A DNA stretch of 20,875 nucleotides from contig JBNKVM010000033.1 in NCBI GenBank assembly GCA_050299175.1, positions 1 to 20,875 of the forward strand, read 5' to 3'. The position numbers and the translations under genes are program-made. Shown here one piece after another: positions 6,279-13,737 of this stretch. The stretch's first letter is position 1, and each line of letters opens with the position of its first letter. The DNA is from JAPHTQ01 sp050299175. GTDB lineage: Bacteria > Pseudomonadota > Gammaproteobacteria > Thiohalomonadales > Thiohalomonadaceae. The notes beneath the pieces were generated by a model that saw only the letters and a list, made by a program, of their open reading frames with translations, was not told the origin of the DNA and searched no databases.

Positions 6279-7340
6279 TTATCGCTTGCCACTCTTTTCC
6301 TTTATCGCTTTGGCATTCTTAACCATTTTGCCGAATACTTTGCCTTGTCTTCGGCGTTCATGTTCACTGATGTTGTGGCGTTCCTCGGCAAGTAGCTTGA
6401 GATAGTGTTGCCAGACATCCTGTGACAGTTCACCACTTTCGACCGCTTCCCTGACTGCACAGCCCGGTTCCTGCTGGTGGGTGCAGTCACCATAACGGCA
6501 ATTTACAGCGTATCTGCCGATATCCTGAAACTGCTTGTCCACACCACTTTCTGGTGCCAGTCCGACCTCGCGCATACCGGGAACGTCGATAATGCAGAGT
6601 CCACCGGGTAAACGAAACAGCGAGCGTGAGGTGGTGGTGTGACGACCCTTGGCGTCGTTGCGGGTGGCCTGGGTACGTTGTGCTTCGTGCCCGGCCAGGT
6701 TGTTGACGATGGTGGACTTGCCGACACCCGATGAGCCGACCAGTGCCAGTGTCGTGCCGGGTGTCAGCCACGGCCCGAGGTGTACCATGAGATCATCCTG
6801 CAATGCGTTAACGGCAATCACGTCACCGTGAGGCGGCAGGTGTTGCCGCACCTCGCTGACATGCGCTTCCGTATCACTGCACAGATCTGCTTTGGTTAAT
6901 AGTACCAGTGGCGTGATATCGGTCTGCGCCGCCATCACCAGATAACGTTCAATGCGATGAACATTGAACTCATCATCCAATCCACTAACGATGAGTAGTA
7001 GATCGAGATTGGCCGCGATGGGTTGAATATCTTGCCCACCTGCCCGTTTGCGTGCGATCAGGGTGCGGCGCGTCAGCAGTTCGATAATGGCCGGGTCGCG
7101 TTCATGTAGCAGTACCCAGTCGCCGACCGTGGGCAGGGACTCAGTCTCTTCATGATGGTGACGAAAGGTTCCTGCCAAGGTGGCGGTAAATTGCTCATTC
7201 CCAGTATCGACGCGATAGAGACTCCGCTCTACGCCGACGATGCGTGCCGGGCGTGTGCTGTCGAAATGCTCAAGGGAGAGCTGGGCAGAAAAGTGGTTGC
7301 TCCAGCCCAAAGGTTGAAGCAGGGAAAAATCGATAGACAT
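6279..7340 (-). CDS. rsgA: Ribosome small subunit-dependent GTPase A (RsgA/YjeQ family)
   Basis: A 353-residue circularly permuted GTPase that acts in late maturation of the 30S ribosomal subunit. The order of motifs is the permuted one. An OB-fold comes first (ARIVGVERSLYRVDTG, then PTVGDWVLL), followed by G4 (TKAD), G1 (GSSGVGKST, lysine K208), G2 (the GRHTTTSRSL segment) and G3 (DVPGM). The C-terminal zinc knuckle follows, with C281, C286, H288 and C294 in CRYGDCTHQQEPGC. The basic C-terminal tail (MVKNAKAIKEKSGKR) suits rRNA binding. The ATG at 7340 has AGAGGA about nine bases upstream. The N-terminus (LQPLGWSNHFSAQL) resembles the shorter RsgA paralogue seen beside the housekeeping copy in many gammaproteobacteria, so this may not be the only rsgA in the genome. 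Confidence 0.94.
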   Translation of the reverse strand: MSIDFSLLQPLGWSNHFSAQLSLEHFDSTRPARIVGVERSLYRVDTGNEQFTATLAGTFRHHHEETESLPTVGDWVLLHERDPAIIELLTRRTLIARKRAGGQDIQPIAANLDLLLIVSGLDDEFNVHRIERYLVMAAQTDITPLVLLTKADLCSDTEAHVSEVRQHLPPHGDVIAVNALQDDLMVHLGPWLTPGTTLALVGSSGVGKSTIVNNLAGHEAQRTQATRNDAKGRHTTTSRSLFRLPGGLCIIDVPGMREVGLAPESGVDKQFQDIGRYAVNCRYGDCTHQQEPGCAVREAVESGELSQDVWQHYLKLLAEERHNISEHERRRQGKVFGKMVKNAKAIKEKSGKR

Positions 7341-7550
7341 GGTTAGTCATCCTCTCAACGAAATCATAGCGGCGACGTGCGAAGACGTCGCTATCCAGTA
7401 GCGATAAAGGTGTTGAGATGGCCGCTGCCTGCAGCCAGACCGGAAGGGGTCTAGTTACGCTGCAGGTCGGCGCTGATGACAATATCCATCAATCCTCCGA
7501 CCGAAGTTATGTGGGAAACGGCGCCAGTGTAGCGCAGAGGGGAATAAAAC
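7341..7550. other. Intergenic region between rsgA and the PA2778-like gene
   Basis: About 210 bases with no gene I can support. It holds the rsgA promoter region and the end of the upstream minus-strand unit. A 7-bp inverted repeat, GCGACGT (7372-7378) and ACGTCGC (7385-7391), could form a small hairpin and may be the terminator of the PA2778-like gene or part of the rsgA leader. No T-run adjoins it. Confidence 0.35.
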
Positions 7551-8507
7551 TCACTTCTGTGAGTGAAGCTGTATCTGTTGCAAGGTTTCCTGATACGCCT
7601 TTACGTCGCTTTTCACTTTTACTGCCTGTAGCGCGTAGCGTTCCGCCTCTTTCCATTTTCCCTGATCGGCCAGGGTTTGTGCCAGATTGTTCAGTGCGGG
7701 GGCGAACTGGTTGTCGATAGTAATGGCGGCGCGATAGGCTGATTCGGCGGCAGGTAATTGTTTCAACATGTAGCTGGCGTTACCGAGGCCGAGATAAGCC
7801 CCTGTACTTTTTGACCATTGTCTGGTGGCGGTGAGGTAGGCAGTTTGTGCTATCTGCCAGTTACCGAGTTTTTCGAAGGGCAACACGCTGCGCAGGTAAG
7901 GCAGTTCTTCTGCGGTGGCTGGTATCTGATCTGGCGGCAGAACAACGATTGCCCAGTAGTTGCTGCGTCGCCAGGTGTGTTCAAAGGTTTCCAGGCTGAT
8001 CTGGTGACGCCGCTCTTCACCCGAGCGCAGGATGATTTGATCCTGTTGCAGGTCGTAGCCGATTACCACCGCGTAGTGCCAGCGCGGCGCCCAGGATAGC
8101 CCCAGGTTTTGCAATACCAGCACCGGGTTTCCAGCCTGGATCTCCTGTAGCAGTACATTCATCTGCCGGGTAATCGGATAGGGTACCCGACCGTGCCGTC
8201 GTGCGGACGCGACCAGTTCAACTTGCAGACTCCCTTCGCGTCCCGGCAGGTAGACCTCGGGTACCAGTGCCTCGGGTGTTATCGGTGCACCGCTCGATTC
8301 GAGTACGGTTGCCAGGGCAGCAGGGCCGCATTGGTAGCGTTGCTGGGGGTGGAAGGGGGTTTGAGTGAGTTCGACCGTCTGATGCAGTTCTGGCGGTGGC
8401 GATTCGAGCAGCCGTACGCTCTGTAGCGGTGCGGAGCAGCCGGTCAGCAGGAGCAGGAAAAAAACAATGCCCACCCGCAAAGGGGTGGGCGCCGTCTGGA
8501 TTGCCAT
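7551..8507 (-). CDS. PA2778-family cysteine peptidase-like lipoprotein with TPR repeats
   Basis: A 318-residue protein. The N-terminus is a lipoprotein signal (VGIVFFLLLLTGC, cysteine at residue 24). A papain-like C39-type domain (about 45-200) has the catalytic cysteine in YQCGPAALATVL (C60) and the histidine in RWHYAVVIGYD (H144). C39-like folds cut at double-glycine sites or act as non-peptidase modules; here no substrate is known. The C-terminal 110 residues hold two to three TPR units (GAYLGLGNASYMLKQLPAAE, then FAPALNNLAQTLADQGKWKE). It follows the PA2779-family gene by ten bases, the arrangement found in Pseudomonas. The ATG at 8507 has no good ribosome binding site. A terminator-like hairpin lies inside its first codons, so a later start such as TTG 8480, giving MRVGIVFFLLLLTGC, is possible. 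Confidence 0.88.
   Translation of the reverse strand: MAIQTAPTPLRVGIVFFLLLLTGCSAPLQSVRLLESPPPELHQTVELTQTPFHPQQRYQCGPAALATVLESSGAPITPEALVPEVYLPGREGSLQVELVASARRHGRVPYPITRQMNVLLQEIQAGNPVLVLQNLGLSWAPRWHYAVVIGYDLQQDQIILRSGEERRHQISLETFEHTWRRSNYWAIVVLPPDQIPATAEELPYLRSVLPFEKLGNWQIAQTAYLTATRQWSKSTGAYLGLGNASYMLKQLPAAESAYRAAITIDNQFAPALNNLAQTLADQGKWKEAERYALQAVKVKSDVKAYQETLQQIQLHSQK
8458..8490 (-). terminator. Terminator-like hairpin with T7 run inside the start of the PA2778-like gene
   Basis: Reading the minus strand, GCCCACCC (8490-8483) pairs perfectly with GGGTGGGC (8476-8469) over a six-base loop. After four bases follows a run of seven T (A7 at 8458-8464 on the plus strand). This has the form of an intrinsic terminator and lies 28-60 bases after the PA2779-like stop. 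It overlaps signal-peptide codons, so it may act as an attenuator between the two genes. Confidence 0.55.
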
Positions 8508-8517
8508 CGGTCGGGGG

Positions 8518-8910
8518 CTATTTCTTCACGAACGGATAGACGTCGGTCCAACCCATGATGTCGGTAAAGAGTAGTACCAGAAAGATGAAGATCACCACAC
8601 CGACAGCATCACCACCGGCGGGGAGTTGATCGACCTGACCGACCATGGATTTCACTTCTTCGTCGCTCAATGCGGCGATACGCTCGCGAGCGTTATCAGG
8701 GTTTACGCCCTGAGCGATCAGCGCATCACGCAGGTCATCTCGTTCAAACATGGCCAGCAGTTTTGCGCGGTCGATGTCACCCTGCTGCTGGGCGATGGCC
8801 ACATCGGTACCGACGATGCTGGCATAGGCGGGGTTCTGGATACTCAGCATAGCCAGCAGGAACACCAGCACTGCCGAGAGATGGCGGTTGAGTTTTCGGA
8901 AACTGTTCAT
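8518..8910 (-). CDS. PA2779-family small membrane protein
   Basis: A 130-residue protein of the PA2779 family, named after the Pseudomonas aeruginosa gene and of unknown function. It has an N-terminal signal peptide or helix (SAVLVFLLAMLSIQNPAYA). A soluble acidic middle part contains the family pattern RAKLLAMFERDDLRDALIAQGVNPDNARERIAALSDEEV. A C-terminal membrane helix (AVGVVIFIFLVLLFTDIMGW) ends in the conserved WTDVYPFVKK. I choose ATG 8910 because AAGGAG stands five bases upstream. An in-frame ATG at 8961 would add 17 residues without a ribosome binding site. It is transcribed away from the signalling island and together with the C39-like lipoprotein gene. Confidence 0.88.
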   Translation of the reverse strand: MNSFRKLNRHLSAVLVFLLAMLSIQNPAYASIVGTDVAIAQQQGDIDRAKLLAMFERDDLRDALIAQGVNPDNARERIAALSDEEVKSMVGQVDQLPAGGDAVGVVIFIFLVLLFTDIMGWTDVYPFVKK

Positions 8911-8977
8911 GGCAACTCCTTGAGGGTAGCGTGTTGAAAGGGTTGTCTGGAGAGTATGCAACAGGATGGCGAAATTT

Positions 8978-8991
8978 GCATGATTTCATGC
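8978..8991. promoter_or_regulatory. 14-bp palindrome in the divergent region, candidate operator
   Basis: GCATGA and TCATGC form a perfect palindrome around TT, 68 bases upstream of the PA2779-like ATG. It lies just beside the TCCACAC/TCCATAT repeats at 9003-9020. A dimeric regulator site is possible, but no second copy was seen in the window. Confidence 0.35.
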
Positions 8992-9002
8992 GTAATGTGT
9001 TC

Positions 9003-9020
9003 TCCACACTTCCTCCATAT
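9003..9020 (+). promoter_or_regulatory. Direct-repeat pair TCCACAC / TCCATAT, candidate response-regulator site
   Basis: TCCACAC at 9003-9009 and TCCATAT at 9014-9020 are 11 bp apart in the same orientation. They match the first two half-sites of the elements at 17819 and 18658. OmpR/PhoB-type regulators bind such one-turn direct repeats as head-to-tail dimers. It lies about 80 bases before the BaeS-like kinase start. The third and fourth half-sites and a clear -10 are not recognisable here. Confidence 0.5.
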
Positions 9021-9100
9021 TTGATTGTTAGTCTGAGTCTGTAACAAATTGCTACAGGAATCTGACATATGGCAATTAAATCTGGTTTGAGAGGAGTGTA

Positions 9101-10624
9101 ATGCCCTTAGGCTCGGTGTACAGCCAATACAGGGTACGACACTCGCCATCTTCAGGCATTTCCGTGTACGCTGGAAAGATGAATATTGGCCTGATCCCGA
9201 AATTGCTACTTTCGATCCTGCTGGTTTTTGCCGTGATGGTCGGCGGGCTGGTGACGGCGGTCTATTGGACGTTTGAGGATGACCTGTCAGTTTACCTGCG
9301 TCGGGTTGAACTGGAGCAGGTAGCGCCGGTGGCAACACTTTTAGGTGAGCGCTACGCTGAGCAGGGTAGCTGGGATTTTTTGCATGAAACGCCGGGCGGC
9401 TGGCATCTGCTGGTGACGGATGCGTTTGGTCTCTCCGTTCGTCCCGGCGGCGATCCACCGAGAGAAGTACTTGCCATGATTCCGCGTATCGCTGTTACCG
9501 ATATGCAGGGACGGCTTGTCATCCGTCCACCCTTTGGTGGTCCGCCTGGACTGGTGGGTGATGAGGCGGTGGAAGTGCCGCGCGGCACCAGGCAGCCACG
9601 CCTTCAACTGCGTAATGAAACGGAGATGGAAACCTGGCCGATTAATGCCCATGGGCAGCAGGTCGGCTGGTTGAAGATGGTGCCGACCCCGGTACCGACA
9701 CAGGGAATCAACAGGCAGTTTCGTGAAGACCGGTTGCGTACCTTCTATCTGGCGGCACTCCCCGCTCTGCTGTTCTCAATAATTATTGCCCTGCCGTTGG
9801 GCTTTCATTTTCTCCGTCCGTTGCAACGGTTGACTCGTAGTCTCCACACCCTGGCAGGGGGTGATTACTCGGTACGCTTGCCTACCGGACGTAAAGATGA
9901 AGTGGGACTTCTTGCCCGTGACTTTAACAATCTGGCCGAGGTGCTGGAGCGTGCGGAAAAGATGCGGCGCGAAGGTATGGCCAGCATTTCCCATGAGTTG
10001 CGCACGCCGTTGAGTACCATGATCGCCGAGGTCGAGGCGATGCAGGATGGTATCCGTCCACTCAATACCGTGCAGTTGGAGCACCTGGGCAATAGCATGG
10101 ACCATCTCAATCGGTTGGTGGACGATCTCTATCAGTTGGCGCTGGCCGATGTCGGTGCGCTGGTGTGCAACAAGGGGTTGATCGAGTGGGACGAAGAGAT
10201 CAATGAAGTGGTTGAGTCGATGCGCGGCAAGCTGGAGGCAAGGGGGCTTAAGCTGCAAGTCGAGCTGGAACCGCACACGAAGATCATTGGCGATCCATTA
10301 CGGTTACGGCAGGTAGTGCTCAATCTGCTGGAGAACTGCTGGCGCTATGCCGATGTACCCGGCACGGTGACGGTAATGCTACATAGTGAGAGCGATCAGG
10401 CGGTACTGAAGATCAGCGATAGTGGTCCGGGCGTGAGCGATGCTGCGCTTGAAACAATGTTTGATCGTTTCACCCGTGAAGAGTGCTCGCGTAATCGCAG
10501 TTTTGGTGGTGCCGGTCTTGGCATGGCGCTGGTAAAGGCGATTATTGAGGCACACAACGGTAGTGTTACCGCGGAGAATGAAGCAGGTGGGTTAGCAGTA
10601 ACCATTATGATCGAAAAGGTTTAG
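9101..10624 (+). CDS. BaeS-like membrane sensor histidine kinase with HAMP domain
   Basis: A 507-residue class I sensor kinase. A first membrane helix lies at about 30-54, followed by a periplasmic sensor of about 160 residues. A second helix (LAALPALLFSIIIALPLGFHFL, about 216-238) and a HAMP linker (RPLQRLTRSLHTLAGGDYSVRLP) come next. The kinase core has the H-box SHELRTPLS (phospho-histidine H298), N-box LLENCWRYA (N412), D-box DSGPGVSD (D440) and G2 box GGAGLGMALV (about 469-475). All catalytic residues are present. The layout and the adjacent regulator resemble BaeS/BaeR, an envelope-stress and efflux system, but the signal cannot be deduced. The ATG at 9101 has an excellent GAGGAG four bases upstream. 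ATG 9179 (MNIGLIPKLLLS) would give a more typical N-terminus but has a weaker site. Confidence 0.93.
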   Translation: MPLGSVYSQYRVRHSPSSGISVYAGKMNIGLIPKLLLSILLVFAVMVGGLVTAVYWTFEDDLSVYLRRVELEQVAPVATLLGERYAEQGSWDFLHETPGGWHLLVTDAFGLSVRPGGDPPREVLAMIPRIAVTDMQGRLVIRPPFGGPPGLVGDEAVEVPRGTRQPRLQLRNETEMETWPINAHGQQVGWLKMVPTPVPTQGINRQFREDRLRTFYLAALPALLFSIIIALPLGFHFLRPLQRLTRSLHTLAGGDYSVRLPTGRKDEVGLLARDFNNLAEVLERAEKMRREGMASISHELRTPLSTMIAEVEAMQDGIRPLNTVQLEHLGNSMDHLNRLVDDLYQLALADVGALVCNKGLIEWDEEINEVVESMRGKLEARGLKLQVELEPHTKIIGDPLRLRQVVLNLLENCWRYADVPGTVTVMLHSESDQAVLKISDSGPGVSDAALETMFDRFTREECSRNRSFGGAGLGMALVKAIIEAHNGSVTAENEAGGLAVTIMIEKV

Positions 10625-10633
10625 AAAAGAGCG

Positions 10634-11317
10634 ATGAGTGGTGACAAGCAACCGCGCGTACTGATTGTGGAAGACGAGGTTAAACTGGCCGAGTTGCTGC
10701 GCGACTATCTATTGAACGAAGGTTACGAAGTGGAGATGCGTCACAGCGGTGACGGCGTGGTCGATGCCGTACGTAACGATCCCCCGGCGATGATCCTCCT
10801 CGACCTGATGCTGCCCGGTGTCGATGGCCTGACCATTTGCCGTGAAGTACGTGCCTTCTCCGAAGTGTCGATTATTATGGTGACCGCAAGGGTTGATGAG
10901 ATCGACCGATTGCTCGGACTGGAACTGGGTGCCGATGATTACATCTGCAAGCCATTCAAACCCCGTGAAGTGGTGGCGCGGGTGAAGGCGGTGTTGCGCC
11001 GCAGTGTGTCAGGTTTTGAAAAAACACTATTGCCAGGTTTGCATCTGGATACGGAAAGAATGGAAGCATCGGTCAATGGTAAACCTCTGACCCTGACACA
11101 GGCCGAGTTCCGTTTGCTGCAAAAACTGGTAGACAATCCGCGCCGCGTTTTTTCGCGCCAACAATTGATCGATGCGATCTACGATGATTACCGTGTGGTC
11201 AGTGATCGCAGTGTCGATTCTCATATCAAGAATCTGCGGCACAAACTAGCAGAAGCAATGCCGGAGCAGGATCCGATACGGTCTGTGTATGGAGTGGGCT
11301 ATAAATTGGAACTTTGA
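10634..11317 (+). CDS. OmpR/PhoB-family response regulator (BaeR-like)
   Basis: A 227-residue regulator, nine bases downstream of its kinase. The receiver domain (residues 1-120) is complete: acidic pair in VEDE, phosphorylation site D57 in LLDLMLPGVDG, T84 in MVTARVDE, and K106 in CKPFKP. A winged-helix DNA-binding domain of the OmpR type follows, with EFRLLQKLVDNPRRVFSRQQLI and the recognition-helix segment VSDRSVDSHIKNLRHKL, ending in the usual VYGVGYKLEL. AAAAGAG upstream of the ATG is the ribosome binding site. It is a plausible binder of the TCCACAC direct repeats upstream of its own operon, but so are the two other regulators in the island. Confidence 0.95.
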   Translation: MSGDKQPRVLIVEDEVKLAELLRDYLLNEGYEVEMRHSGDGVVDAVRNDPPAMILLDLMLPGVDGLTICREVRAFSEVSIIMVTARVDEIDRLLGLELGADDYICKPFKPREVVARVKAVLRRSVSGFEKTLLPGLHLDTERMEASVNGKPLTLTQAEFRLLQKLVDNPRRVFSRQQLIDAIYDDYRVVSDRSVDSHIKNLRHKLAEAMPEQDPIRSVYGVGYKLEL

Positions 11318-11360
11318 CTTCTGGCCAGATGTAACAACAGGATTTTAAAAGGTATTCAGC

Positions 11361-12461
11361 ATGGTAACAGCAAATTCTACAGCCGGAGGCAAGCAGGGTG
11401 ATCCGGTGCAGTGTGCGCCGGACCAGGACTTCGTGCAGTGGCTGGCGCAATCCGGCGGTAGCATGGCGGTCTCTACTTATCAGGCGGGCAAACTGCTGTT
11501 AATGGGTTGGGACGGCAGGCAGATGACACTGCTGATGCGCCACTATGACAAACCGATGGGACTCGACATCAGCGACAAGCGACTGGTGCTTGCCACCCGC
11601 ACCAACGTCACCGTACATGCCAACGATCCGCTGCTGGCGCACGACTATCTCGAAGCTGGCCGTTACGATGCGCTCTATCTGCCGCGTACCACCTGGCATA
11701 CCGCAGATCTTAATATTCATGACATCGCCTTCGGCAATGAGGGTATCTGGTTCGCCAACACGCGCTTCAGTTGTCTGGCACAACTGAGCGACAGCCACTC
11801 ATTCATTCCCAAATGGAAACCGCCTTTTGTCAGCGAGATCGCACCAGAGGATCGTTGTCACCTCAACGGTCTGGCGATGGAGAACGGCGAACCGCGTTAC
11901 GTTACCTGCCTGGGCGAGAGCGACACGCCGGGTGGCTGGCGTGAGAACAAGGTCAGCGGTGGCCTGTTGATGGATGTGCAAAATAACGAAATTCTGCTGC
12001 GTGGTCTCTGCATGCCTCACTCCCCGCGTCTCTATCGCGATCAGTTGTGGGTACTCAACTCCGGTGACGGAAAATTGCTGAAAGTCGATCGCAAAAGCGG
12101 CGAGAGTGAAGCGGTGTGTGAATTGCCTGCCTATCTGCGTGGCCTTACTTTCGTCGGTGATTATGCTTTGATCGGCCTGTGCAAGATCCGTGAGACCAAC
12201 ATCTTCGGTGGCATGCCGGTAAAAGATCGTTATGAAAAACTGCTCTGTGGTGTGGCGGTAGTGAACATCGTTAGTGGCGAACGTATAGGTATCTTCGAGT
12301 TCACCAGTGGCTGCGAAGAGATCTTCGACATTCGCTTTCTCGACGGCATCCACAAACCCTCTATCCTCAACACCGAGCGGCCGGAAATTCTGGAGGCGGT
12401 CAACGCGCCGGACTTCTCCTACTGGTTACGCAAGGAGAATCTGGTTAAGGACTACACCTGA
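11361..12461 (+). CDS. TIGR03032-family protein of unknown function
   Basis: A 366-residue soluble protein that I recognise as TIGR03032 (DUF4915-like). Conserved stretches include FVQWLAQSGGSMAVSTYQAG, the segment WFANTRFSCLAQL, then FIPKWKPPFVSEIAPEDRCHLNGLA, LLRGLCMPHSPR, LWVLNSGDG, and LPAYLRGLTFVGDYALIGL. No signal peptide or membrane helix is seen. The succession of short beta-strand segments with recurrent hydrophobic/Gly patterns suggests a beta-propeller-like fold, which is inference. AAAAGGT eight bases upstream of the ATG is the ribosome binding site. It lies between two signalling modules on the same strand with gaps of 43 and 65 bases, so it is probably co-transcribed. No enzymatic activity has been established for the family to my knowledge. 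Confidence 0.9.
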   Translation: MVTANSTAGGKQGDPVQCAPDQDFVQWLAQSGGSMAVSTYQAGKLLLMGWDGRQMTLLMRHYDKPMGLDISDKRLVLATRTNVTVHANDPLLAHDYLEAGRYDALYLPRTTWHTADLNIHDIAFGNEGIWFANTRFSCLAQLSDSHSFIPKWKPPFVSEIAPEDRCHLNGLAMENGEPRYVTCLGESDTPGGWRENKVSGGLLMDVQNNEILLRGLCMPHSPRLYRDQLWVLNSGDGKLLKVDRKSGESEAVCELPAYLRGLTFVGDYALIGLCKIRETNIFGGMPVKDRYEKLLCGVAVVNIVSGERIGIFEFTSGCEEIFDIRFLDGIHKPSILNTERPEILEAVNAPDFSYWLRKENLVKDYT

Positions 12462-12526
12462 GCCTTGGCGCTATACTGTTACGCCAGCGATCACCCAACG
12501 CGTGAGACCACGATAACGGAGAAGCT

Positions 12527-13726
12527 ATGGCGGAGCAGGTACTACATAAAGAGTCGGTAGAAGACTTCCGCCACAGGGCGACCATGGGTGTCGCTATCAC
12601 CGGGCTGATCTTCCTCACGCCGTTTGCCATCAACAACTTCTACCGGGGTCGCATCGAACTGGGCGTGGCCTCAGTGGTGATCATCACCGTTCTGGCGTTA
12701 ATCGCCTGGACGTTACGTCGTGGTCACTACCACGTATGGCTGATCTTCGCCGGGCTGGTACCGACGACCATCGCCTTTCTGATCATTTCGTACCATCAGC
12801 AGGGGATTATCGGTGCACTCTGGTGTTTTCCTGCTGTGCCGGCCTTCTACTTCATTTTGCCGGAACGTCACGCCTGGTTTGCCAACCTGCTGCTGCTGGT
12901 GATGGGTATCACCAATGCCTGGTTGTTGATCGATCCTGATATAGCGATGCGAATTTCGATTACCCTGCTGATTACCAGCATCTTCTCCGGCATATTCGTG
13001 CGCGTGATTATCCGCCAACAAATGCGCCTGGCACAGAGCGAAGAGCAGCGCCGTGAGAGCATGGCGAATGCCTCGCACGAGCTGCGCACTCCGCTGGCCA
13101 ATCAGCTGGCCAGGATACAGGCGATGCGCGACGGGGTGAGACCGATGGATCAGGAGCAACTCACCTCGCTCTATCACTCCACCAAACATTTAGGGCGCCT
13201 CGTTGACGACCTCTATATGCTGATGCTGGCCGACGTGAATGCACTGGCCTGTCACAAGGAGCGGGAGCAACTGGACGTTATCGTCGACGATGTTGCCTCG
13301 GCATCACGCGAAATGCTGTCCGAACATCAACTGACGCTAAAAACTGTCATTGAGTCGCCGCTGTTCGTCAACGGCGACGCCAAGCATCTGCACCAGATCA
13401 TCGATAACCTGCTGGGCAACGCCTACCGCTATGCTACACATGGCGGCACGGTGACTGTGACGCTAAAGCGCAAGGCCGGGATGGCCATGTTGACGGTGAG
13501 CGACAGCGGACCGGGCGTGAGTGATGAGGCGTTAACGCATCTGTTCGAGCGCTACTACCGGGTGGATAGATCCCGCTCGCGTGACAGGGGTGGCTCGGGT
13601 CTCGGGCTATCGCTGGTCAAGGTGTTGGTTGATGCGCATGATGGGCAGGTTGAGGCGTACCACAGTGATGAAGGTGGGCTGGGGATACGGATCAAACTGC
13701 CATGTATCAACGGACGAAGTGGATAA
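12527..13726 (+). CDS. Multi-pass membrane sensor histidine kinase without periplasmic domain
   Basis: A 399-residue kinase. The N-terminal 160 residues form about six membrane helices with short loops, so there is no sizeable extracytoplasmic sensor; signal detection probably occurs in or near the membrane. No HAMP or PAS domain separates it from the kinase core. The core has the H-box SHELRTPLA (H184), N-box LLGNAYRYA (N298), D-box DSGPGVSD (D326) and G2 box GGSGLGLSL (about 355-361). The kinase core is very close, also at DNA level, to that of the next gene, pointing to tandem duplication. GGAGAAG lies just upstream of the ATG. It has no regulator of its own directly after it; the next gene is another kinase whose start overlaps or abuts its stop, so it may feed the regulator at 17032. 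Confidence 0.92.
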   Translation: MAEQVLHKESVEDFRHRATMGVAITGLIFLTPFAINNFYRGRIELGVASVVIITVLALIAWTLRRGHYHVWLIFAGLVPTTIAFLIISYHQQGIIGALWCFPAVPAFYFILPERHAWFANLLLLVMGITNAWLLIDPDIAMRISITLLITSIFSGIFVRVIIRQQMRLAQSEEQRRESMANASHELRTPLANQLARIQAMRDGVRPMDQEQLTSLYHSTKHLGRLVDDLYMLMLADVNALACHKEREQLDVIVDDVASASREMLSEHQLTLKTVIESPLFVNGDAKHLHQIIDNLLGNAYRYATHGGTVTVTLKRKAGMAMLTVSDSGPGVSDEALTHLFERYYRVDRSRSRDRGGSGLGLSLVKVLVDAHDGQVEAYHSDEGGLGIRIKLPCINGRSG

Positions 13727-13737
13727 TGGTGAACATA

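Noticed and set aside
9101..11317. Naming the first kinase/regulator pair baeS/baeR
   Set aside because: Similarity in layout and motifs is clear, but the periplasmic sensor is not recognisably BaeS and no RND efflux genes are adjacent, so I give no gene symbol.
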